A stretch of DNA of 12,124 nt from CAMLDH01 sp966250375 (GTDB lineage: Bacteria > Pseudomonadota > Gammaproteobacteria > Burkholderiales > Burkholderiaceae_D): contig CBINHE010000110.1 in the NCBI GenBank assembly GCA_966250375.1, positions 1 to 12,124 of the forward strand. Direction: 5' to 3'. Positions 1-5,184 of the stretch are shown here, piece by piece (position 1 is the stretch's first letter; each line of letters opens with the position of its first letter). Below the pieces are notes generated by a model. That model had not been told where the DNA came from. It made no database searches and saw only the letters and a program-made list of their open reading frames with translations. Both the position numbers and the translations under genes were made by a program.

Positions 1-460
1 GCAGGATCGCGGTGACGATGTCGATGACGGTCTTGTCCTGGAAGGTGCGGCTGTTGACGCGGTGGGCCAATGTCGCCAGCAGCGGTTCGACCCGGAGGAG
101 GTAACGGGTGAGTCCGCCGTTCATGCCGCCGAAGCCGACCTGGGTGACGACGCCGGTGACGATGCGTTCGTCGCCGTCGGCGGTGCGCACCTTGATCGCG
201 GCGCCTTGGCCCAGTAATTCTTTGGATTCGATGAAGCTGTCGGCGCTCAATGCATCGACGGTGAGGTGGTAGCTGTCGTTGACCGCTTCATGGCCGATGA
301 CGCGGTGCGCGAGCAGCGTGTCGGGGGCGAGGCCGCTGCCGCCGGCGAGTGCAAGCTGGACGATGCGATTGGCTTGCGAGAACGGGGTGGCGAAGGCGGC
401 GAGGACGTCGGCGGCAAGTGCGGACAGATCGGGCAGGCCGGTCGGGATGCGGTCATTCAT
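1..460 (-). CDS. vgrG: VgrG/TssI spike protein, N-terminal part (partial)
   Basis: The first 153 residues of a type VI secretion tip protein; the reading frame stays open to the left edge, so the C-terminal part is missing. VgrG trimers cap the Hcp tube and carry effectors. The recognisable part is the gp27-like N-terminal domain: a segment around residues 55-85 (GHEAVNDSYHLTVDALS, then a LLGQ motif), the VTGVVTQVG strand near 101-109, a YLLRVEPLLATLAHR segment at 120-134, and SRTFQDKTVIDIVTAIL at 137-153, all in the order expected of VgrG. Before the domain there is an N-terminal lead of about 30 residues. The start lies 14 bases after the tssE stop, with only a weak AGAAAA-like ribosome site, so coupling to tssE is likely. 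By hand count the segment is about 66% GC against about 53% in tssE. Any C-terminal effector domain cannot be judged. Confidence 0.92.
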   Translation of the reverse strand, partial: MNDRIPTGLPDLSALAADVLAAFATPFSQANRIVQLALAGGSGLAPDTLLAHRVIGHEAVNDSYHLTVDALSADSFIESKELLGQGAAIKVRTADGDERIVTGVVTQVGFGGMNGGLTRYLLRVEPLLATLAHRVNSRTFQDKTVIDIVTAIL

Positions 461-474
461 GATTTTTTCTGGCT

Positions 475-963
475 TCACTGTTCGTTGATTTGGTACGCGT
501 TCGACGATAATTGCAGCAGCGCGTCGAATATCACAGGTGGCTTGTTCGGATGCACTTTCAATACCGCATCCACCCGAAAGCGCAGCATGCGTTCCAACTC
601 TCTTGGCGCATCCAGCGTCACCTTGACTTTGGTGAGCCGGGGTTCGTGCCGTTCAATGGCGATTCGAATCTTGTCTCGCAATAGCGCGCGATCATTGGGG
701 TTGAGCAAACTCAGGCTGGATAAGTCAATAATGCCAAAGTTGATCATTGAATTGCGTGCATGCGGATAGCGCTCGATTTCTTCTTCCAAATCGATGCGAC
801 GCGTATTCAACAACGCCTGCAGATCGCGTGCAACCGCTTGCTTGAATCGCCGCAAATCGAAAACCATCGCCGCTTGGCTTTCGGTCGATTCCTTGGGATT
901 GTCGTCGAGCAGCCTGTCTAGCACGGAGGGAGTGCTAGGAGCCTGGCGATTGTCAGAACGCAT
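475..963 (-). CDS. tssE: TssE, gp25-like T6SS baseplate subunit
   Basis: TssE is a small cytoplasmic baseplate wedge protein related to phage T4 gp25; it helps start sheath assembly. The protein carries the family marks: an N-terminal SVLDRLLDDNP segment, RDLQALLNTRR in the first third, a FGIIDLSSL segment, and IERHEPRLTKVKVTLD in the second half, where the EPRL motif is the TssE signature. Length (162 residues) is usual. Two in-frame ATGs lie six bases apart. An AGGA sequence sits one base before the upstream ATG (969) but seven bases before the downstream one (963), so I chose 963; starting at 969 would add Met-Thr. The gene sits 20 bases after tssL and 14 bases before vgrG, in one transcription unit. 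Confidence 0.95.
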   Translation of the reverse strand: MRSDNRQAPSTPSVLDRLLDDNPKESTESQAAMVFDLRRFKQAVARDLQALLNTRRIDLEEEIERYPHARNSMINFGIIDLSSLSLLNPNDRALLRDKIRIAIERHEPRLTKVKVTLDAPRELERMLRFRVDAVLKVHPNKPPVIFDALLQLSSNAYQINEQ

Positions 964-983
964 CGTCATTTCCTGCAGACGGT

Positions 984-1769
984 TTATGTTGTTGCGTTCG
1001 GTTTGCCGGAAGTGCCGGCGGGCTTGTCAGAGATCGGAGCGCTCAATGCGGGCTTGCTCTGCATGTTCTTCAATGTATCGGTTGCGCCGCCCAGCAGCCA
1101 GAAATAGACGGAAAAAATAACCGCGCCGACCGTGGCCAGCAACGCAAAAAACAGCCATAGCGGCAATTCGTGGCGCACATATTGCTGAAAGCGTTGCGGC
1201 AATTTCCAGTTCGGTGCGAATTCCGCCTTGCCGCCGCGCGCATGCGTGATTTCCTGGTTGATGCGGCTGATGAGGTAATTCAGTTTTTCCGTGCCTTCCA
1301 ACAGATATTTCCCTTGAAAGCCGAGCAGCAGGCAGGTGTGGAAGACTTCCAGTGCCTCGATGTTGGCCACCGGATCGGTGCGCAGCATTTCCAGCTTGTC
1401 GAAGAAGCGGTCGCCCGCGAGGTGTTCGCCAAATATGCGCAGTTGTAGCGGCGCGCGTTCCCAGTCGTCACGGATGCTAAAGCCCGATGACAGGATGACC
1501 TCATCCATCAATGCGCAAAATGCATATTTAGCGTCAAGCACGGCTTCTTGCGGCTTATCCAGATGCCGTGCGTTTTTTTCAAACCGTGCTAGAAACTGCT
1601 CGATGCGTTTGTTGAATTCCGTAATGGAGCTTGGGGGATTGCCACTTTGCAGCAAGAAAAGCAGGTAAATGCCATCCTCCAGCATATCTTTCATGGTCAG
1701 CGTGAACGACTTGGCGGGGGCATGTGTGGAATGCGTTGCCATTGGCATGGCGGGGGCGTTTGCGGTCAT
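984..1769 (-). CDS. tssL: TssL, DotU-family inner-membrane T6SS protein (short form)
   Basis: TssL is a tail-anchored inner-membrane protein that joins TssM and TssJ in the membrane complex and contacts the baseplate from the cytoplasm. The 261-residue product has the DotU/IcmH cytoplasmic domain (about residues 22-180), with the conserved KYAFCALMDEVIL segment at 81-93, a WERAPLQLRIFGE segment at 103-115 and FHTCLLLGFQGKYLLEG at 143-159. A single hydrophobic segment at about 202-226 is the membrane anchor. After it comes only a 35-residue tail rich in Ala, Pro, Ser and Lys. There is no OmpA-like peptidoglycan-binding domain, unlike the long TssL variants. The ribosome site is weak (GAAG ten bases before the ATG). 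Internal Met8 and Met10 have no better site, so the first ATG is kept. It follows tssK by 36 bases. Confidence 0.96.
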   Translation of the reverse strand: MTANAPAMPMATHSTHAPAKSFTLTMKDMLEDGIYLLFLLQSGNPPSSITEFNKRIEQFLARFEKNARHLDKPQEAVLDAKYAFCALMDEVILSSGFSIRDDWERAPLQLRIFGEHLAGDRFFDKLEMLRTDPVANIEALEVFHTCLLLGFQGKYLLEGTEKLNYLISRINQEITHARGGKAEFAPNWKLPQRFQQYVRHELPLWLFFALLATVGAVIFSVYFWLLGGATDTLKNMQSKPALSAPISDKPAGTSGKPNATT

Positions 1770-1805
1770 GGTGAGTGATCTTCGTTTCGTATTGAGTATG
1801 GGTAT

Positions 1806-3152
1806 TTATCGGAACACGGCAATGAGTTCGAGTTTTAATTCCAGCAGCGCTTGCGGCACGTAAATGCAAATGCTGCGTGCCTTGAGCATGCGTTCGAAAA
1901 TCTGCCCTTGCGGTTCCAGGACAAAGTAGTGATTGCCAACACGCACCGGAATGGCAGAAGGTGTCTGCGCTGCATGGGCCATACGCACACCGGGTAACGC
2001 AGAGTTGAGAATTTTTTCGACATCGTCAGGCGATCCGATTTTCAATTTCAACGGTACGGTGTCAAGCACTTGTGTGGCAGGCAGTTCACTGGAGACCGAG
2101 AGATAAAAATCGACGTTCTCGACCAGACGTTCGCTTTCCAGGCGGCCGACGAAGAACGATGGCTTGGTGTTGATGAGCGGGATCACCGCATAACGATTGG
2201 AAATGACTGTTTCCAGCAAATCGCGCAGGATCGAGTCGATTTTGCCAAAAACTTGCGTCAGGCCGTCGTGATCGTATGCAGGAATATCACCCAGGGTAAG
2301 TGTCGAGGAAAACGTCATCAACTCTCCGCACAATTGCGCGAGCAGTGCATAAAGCGCTTCCGGGTGCGCGCCGGTTCTGGAGAAATGATTCAACAGTGGG
2401 AACGTGCGGTTGACGGTATGCAGAAGCCAGAATGACGAAATGTCGGAGGTGCCATATTCGACGACACTCTTGACGCGTTCGCGGTGAGAGCCGGCAAGCG
2501 CCTGGCTTTTGACCAGCATGATATCGAGTAGACGCCGCATCATCAGCTTCAACGGTGGCGATCCTTCGATACCGAGCAGCGGCGGCACATAGGTTTCATC
2601 CAGGGTCCATACACCGGTTGCGTTCTTGCAGATCCGCGCGATCGGCACGCATTGATGTCCATCGCGGTTTTCTTGTGCAAGGAGGATGCGGACATTGGCG
2701 CGTAAGGCAGTCACTTCAGTTTCGAGCGCGTTGGTATGCAGGTCAGGAGTCGCTACCAGTTCAGAAGAAAAGCGAGCGGGCCGGGCGCTCACTGCATCCG
2801 GTGCGCTGCTGTTGCCGCCAAAGGCATTCAATACCGGCAGACAGGCATATACCAGCGTTTCGGTTCCCGCCTGCGCAATATCCTTCAGATTGCGGGCAGC
2901 AGGAAGCGGATCGCTCCCAGGCGCATTTACGTACACGCCATCCTGGTACACCAACTCCAGAGTATTTGCACATACCTGGCCCGCACGCAATGCTTCGGTA
3001 TTGATTTCCACTGTTCGAACGCCCCACGGATAGGCGTGAATTTGACGTGACAACTGGGCAATCGCCTGCTCGCTAAACAGCGCTTGCTGTTGAAAGTGTT
3101 GCGGGCGCAGGAACATGCCTTCGCCCCAAAGAATGCGATTGGCTCGCAACAT
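1806..3152 (-). CDS. tssK: TssK, T6SS baseplate adaptor
   Basis: TssK is a trimeric cytoplasmic protein that links the baseplate to the membrane complex; its N-terminal part resembles siphophage receptor-binding proteins. The chosen start gives 448 residues, the usual length, and places the diagnostic RILWGEGMFLRPQHFQQQ motif at the very N-terminus as in other TssK proteins. An AGGA sequence lies five bases before this ATG. The frame is open to an earlier ATG at 3221, but that one has no ribosome site and would add 23 residues unlike the family. Later segments (for example LLHTVNRTFPLLNHF, then SFFVGRLESERLVENVDFYLSV) also fit the family. It lies 99 bases after tssJ and 36 bases before tssL. 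The tssJ-tssK gap shows no terminator-like hairpin, so one transcript is likely. Confidence 0.97.
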   Translation of the reverse strand: MLRANRILWGEGMFLRPQHFQQQALFSEQAIAQLSRQIHAYPWGVRTVEINTEALRAGQVCANTLELVYQDGVYVNAPGSDPLPAARNLKDIAQAGTETLVYACLPVLNAFGGNSSAPDAVSARPARFSSELVATPDLHTNALETEVTALRANVRILLAQENRDGHQCVPIARICKNATGVWTLDETYVPPLLGIEGSPPLKLMMRRLLDIMLVKSQALAGSHRERVKSVVEYGTSDISSFWLLHTVNRTFPLLNHFSRTGAHPEALYALLAQLCGELMTFSSTLTLGDIPAYDHDGLTQVFGKIDSILRDLLETVISNRYAVIPLINTKPSFFVGRLESERLVENVDFYLSVSSELPATQVLDTVPLKLKIGSPDDVEKILNSALPGVRMAHAAQTPSAIPVRVGNHYFVLEPQGQIFERMLKARSICIYVPQALLELKLELIAVFR

Positions 3153-3251
3153 AAGGATCCTATCGGGTTGGTGTAGTCGAGGGCAGTATGGAAAACGTTT
3201 GATCACTGCCAGCGCATCCATATTGCCGTTTTGCTCGTTTTTGGCTGGTTA

Positions 3252-3929
3252 TTACGGCTTGGTAGAAAGTAGCTGTTCGATTTGCGTGGCTTTGGCCGGC
3301 AGGTTGCGTTTTAGTGCTTGCAGCCTGTTTTGCCACGCAGACTCACTGCCGCTGGATTGGGCTGCATTGGCCGGCCTGTAGTTGGGCGAGCCACATGTGG
3401 GCTGTGCATTGACTGGCTGACCGGGGATCGGACTCGGCTTGAGATTGGTGAGCAATAGATAGCAATCCTGCACTTTGAAAGTCAGACCCTCACTGCGCAC
3501 TTTGTCAGCATCGACCAGATAGCGCCAGTAATGTGGATCGGGCTGCCGGAAAAAAGCGACGACGCCCACATGCGTTGTCTCCTCTTTGATTTTGTCTGTG
3601 CCAACGTATTTCGCGCCCGGCACCAAAATGACTTCGTTTTTTTCCAGTAAGTCTTGCCCCAATAATTCGGATTCAGGACGTCCGCTTGCCAGATTATCAA
3701 ACGTCAGCTTGGAAAATTCACCTGCATCTTTTAATTGATAGACGCGTACCACGACCGACAACGCCTTTCCACTGGCATCCCGATTGATAACGGGATCCGC
3801 TTCGCCTCGAATTTCGTACGTTTTGGGGCCGGATGCACACCCAAAAAGGATCAATAAAGTAAATAAGCCGGTGTAAATGGCCCAAGGATGCTTAACGATT
3901 TCGTTAGCGTTTTTGTCTGCAAAAGACAT
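3252..3929 (-). CDS. tssJ: TssJ, outer-membrane lipoprotein of the T6SS membrane complex
   Basis: TssJ is anchored in the outer membrane facing the periplasm and binds the C-terminal periplasmic part of TssM. The N-terminus has a lipoprotein signal: a lead of about 15 residues, a hydrophobic core at about 16-28 and a cleavage site LFGC with the lipidated cysteine at residue 31. Phe at the position two before Cys is less usual than the standard Leu-Ser/Ala-Gly-Cys lipobox. The mature part shows the transthyretin-like TssJ fold pattern: the VVVRVYQLKD strand at 59-68, a loop with FSKLTFDNL, VILVPGAKYVG at 100-110 and VGVVAFFRQPDPHYWR at 121-136. At 225 residues it is longer than most TssJ proteins because of a C-terminal tail of about 45 residues. 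Cys156 and Cys179 could form a periplasmic disulfide. A GGGAG ribosome site lies nine bases before the ATG. It is the first gene of the leftward block. Confidence 0.93.
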   Translation of the reverse strand: MSFADKNANEIVKHPWAIYTGLFTLLILFGCASGPKTYEIRGEADPVINRDASGKALSVVVRVYQLKDAGEFSKLTFDNLASGRPESELLGQDLLEKNEVILVPGAKYVGTDKIKEETTHVGVVAFFRQPDPHYWRYLVDADKVRSEGLTFKVQDCYLLLTNLKPSPIPGQPVNAQPTCGSPNYRPANAAQSSGSESAWQNRLQALKRNLPAKATQIEQLLSTKP

Positions 3930-3979
3930 TGATTGATACTCCCTTGAAAGAAATGTGATGACTATTTATGAATTTAAAT

Positions 3980-3991
3980 AACTTCGAAGTT
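3980..3991. promoter_or_regulatory. 12-base perfect palindrome, possible operator
   Basis: AACTTCGAAGTT is a perfect inverted repeat without spacer. It overlaps the -35 of the rightward candidate promoter by two bases and falls about 14-25 bases downstream of the predicted leftward start site, a position where a dimeric regulator could affect both operons. No known regulator is matched, and a palindrome of this length could occur by chance in AT-rich DNA. Confidence 0.25.
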
Positions 3992-4019
3992 GCCAGCTAG
4001 TTTTGTTATTCATTATACA
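3990..4019 (+). promoter_or_regulatory. Candidate sigma-70 promoter for the peptidase-tssM operon
   Basis: TTGCCA at 3990-3995 (five of six matches to TTGACA), an 18-base spacer, then TATACA at 4014-4019 (four of six matches to TATAAT). Transcription would begin near 4026, giving a leader of about 270 bases before the peptidase start. The -10 overlaps the opposed TATAAT on the other strand. A weaker alternative nearer the gene is TTGCTG (4195-4200) with AGATAA (4219-4224). Confidence 0.35.
4012..4017 (-). promoter_or_regulatory. Candidate -10 element for the tssJ-tssK-tssL-tssE-vgrG operon
   Basis: Read on the minus strand, this is a perfect TATAAT. It would start transcription near 4005 and leave a leader of about 76 bases before the tssJ ATG. 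No good -35 hexamer is found 16-18 bases upstream (AACTTT or similar), and there is no extended -10 TGN. If the promoter is real it may need an activator; that is inference from sequence alone. Confidence 0.45.
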
Positions 4020-4295
4020 ATGACGCCCGGAAACAAAGTTGATCACCTGAACAGACCACTCAATGTGAAGTAATAAGGGGCTGGACAAATGCATGGGTGG
4101 GCACGACGCGTTGTGGCTTCTTGATCATTCCTCGTCTTGAAGTGCGCACAACGCTGCAGTGCGTTCGGTATGACTGACAAGAGTACCCAACTTATTGCTG
4201 CGCGGCTCCTAAATCAAGAGATAAAAAATAGTGAAATCTGAATTCGAAAACAGGCATTTTGTGACCCTTCCCACGCCTGATAAAGGACCGAGTCA

Positions 4296-5129
4296 ATGGT
4301 AATTGCTTTAGTACTCTGCTTGTCTACGCTTTTGACTTTATTAGCGTGGATTGGCTGGCGTTTTTTCGTCATGCCGTCAAGAAATGTTAATATGGCAATG
4401 TTTGGCGCGTCTACGTTAGGTATTTGTGTTGCGGACACACGAAACGCGCCACCAGAAGTTGCGGGCTTGGAACGAGAACAGTGGAAAGTCCGATTCAACT
4501 GGGGATGGATCAAGTGGTTTTCCCATTGGTCGTTATGGCTTGCGCCGTTGCTGGTTGGTTTGACTGTGATGGGCGTGTTGGCATTGTCCGGGCGCATCTC
4601 GCTCGCTCCCTTGGAAGCATTGGATTTCAATCGGCAAGAACATATCCAGTCGGCATTGAATCCGGAGAAGTTGGTACTGCCTCCGCTTTTACCGCCATCG
4701 ATGTTTATCAATACCGAGCGTCCGGGTCTGGAAACAGCTGACCGGGACTGGAATCGTTTGGATCAGGGTTTCATGCAACTCGTATTGCAAGTCTTTGCGC
4801 GGATGGAGGCGCGAGGTTACCCGATGGCCTTGCTGGAAGGATATCGTAGCCCGGAACGCCAGGATATGTTGGCTAATTTAGGTGGCCATGTGACGAATGC
4901 ACGGGCGTTTCAGAGTAAGCACCAATATGGATTGGCGCTGGATGCGGCACCGCTTAAAAACGGCAAGCTGGTGATTTCGGAACGAGATCCGTGGGCGATG
5001 CAGGCTTACCAAGCCCTTGGCGAGGAAGCAGAAAAAGCGGGATTGATCTGGGGCGGACGTTGGAAGCTCCAGGATTACGGTCACATTGAGACGGCGGGAT
5101 CGATCGCCGCGCAGTTGAAGAAAAAGTAG
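4296..5129 (+). CDS. Membrane-anchored M15-family peptidase, TagX-like T6SS cell-wall hydrolase
   Basis: A 277-residue protein with two hydrophobic segments (about 2-22 and 79-98) followed by a C-terminal peptidase domain (about 150-277), probably in the periplasm. The domain has the zinc-dependent M15 (VanY/CwlK-type) signature: EGYRSPERQ at 181-189, the SxHxxGxAxD motif with His209 and Asp216 as zinc ligands, and WGGRWKLQDYGHIE at 252-265, giving Asp260, His263 as third ligand and Glu265. Such enzymes cut peptide bridges of peptidoglycan. In Acinetobacter, TagX is an inner-membrane L,D-endopeptidase needed for T6SS assembly. The same architecture and the place directly before tssM make a TagX role likely here, but this is inference; it could be a differently specific endo- or carboxypeptidase. 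An AGGA site lies eight bases before the ATG. The tssM start follows 55 bases after the stop. Confidence 0.87.
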   Translation: MVIALVLCLSTLLTLLAWIGWRFFVMPSRNVNMAMFGASTLGICVADTRNAPPEVAGLEREQWKVRFNWGWIKWFSHWSLWLAPLLVGLTVMGVLALSGRISLAPLEALDFNRQEHIQSALNPEKLVLPPLLPPSMFINTERPGLETADRDWNRLDQGFMQLVLQVFARMEARGYPMALLEGYRSPERQDMLANLGGHVTNARAFQSKHQYGLALDAAPLKNGKLVISERDPWAMQAYQALGEEAEKAGLIWGGRWKLQDYGHIETAGSIAAQLKKK

Positions 5130-5138
5130 AGATCGTCG

Positions 5139-5160
5139 GCGCAGTGCTTATTTGCTGCGC
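5139..5160 (+). other. Small inverted repeat between the peptidase gene and tssM
   Basis: GCGCAG (5139-5144) and CTGCGC (5155-5160) can form a six-pair GC-rich stem with a ten-base loop, ending 12 bases before the tssM ribosome site. There is no T-run after it (GTTTG follows), so it is not a convincing intrinsic terminator; it might attenuate or mark an RNA processing site, or be chance. Confidence 0.3.
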
Positions 5161-5184
5161 GTTTGAACAATTAGGGGAAGAAGT

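Larger units (their letters stand above)
3930..4295. promoter_or_regulatory. Divergent intergenic region between the two T6SS operons
   Basis: This 366-bp stretch separates the leftward tssJ block from the rightward peptidase-tssM block and must hold the promoters for both, unless transcription enters from elsewhere. Its tssJ-proximal part (about 3961-4020) is strongly AT-rich, about 25% GC by hand count, while 4081-4200 returns to about 52%. It contains opposed -10-like elements, a 12-base perfect palindrome, and two copies of TTGATCA (4039-4045 and 4121-4127). I see no sigma-54 (-24/-12) element, tRNA, riboswitch or convincing long gene. Two tiny open frames occur, at 4089-4124 (11 codons, with a ribosome-site-like AAGGGG) and 4170-4244 (about 24 codons, no ribosome site); neither is called as a gene. 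Confidence 0.7.

Noticed and set aside
266..769. 167-codon open frame on the plus strand across vgrG and tssE
   Set aside because: It runs antisense over two well-supported genes, has low-complexity composition and no family resemblance; a shadow frame of GC-rich DNA.
3153..3221. N-terminally extended TssK starting at 3221
   Set aside because: No ribosome site before that ATG, and the 23 added residues are unlike TssK proteins, which start just before the W-x-E-G-M-F motif.
3970..4000. TGGCA-containing sequence on the minus strand as a sigma-54 promoter for tssJ
   Set aside because: The -24 GG is present but the GC at -12 is missing at the required ten-base spacing.
4170..4244. Short frame (about 24 codons) upstream of the peptidase gene
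   Set aside because: No ribosome site and no recognisable product; likely chance.
4214..4711. 165-codon minus-strand frame overlapping the start of the M15 peptidase gene
   Set aside because: The opposite strand encodes a clear M15 protein with a ribosome site; the antisense product shows no motif and would also cover the divergent region.
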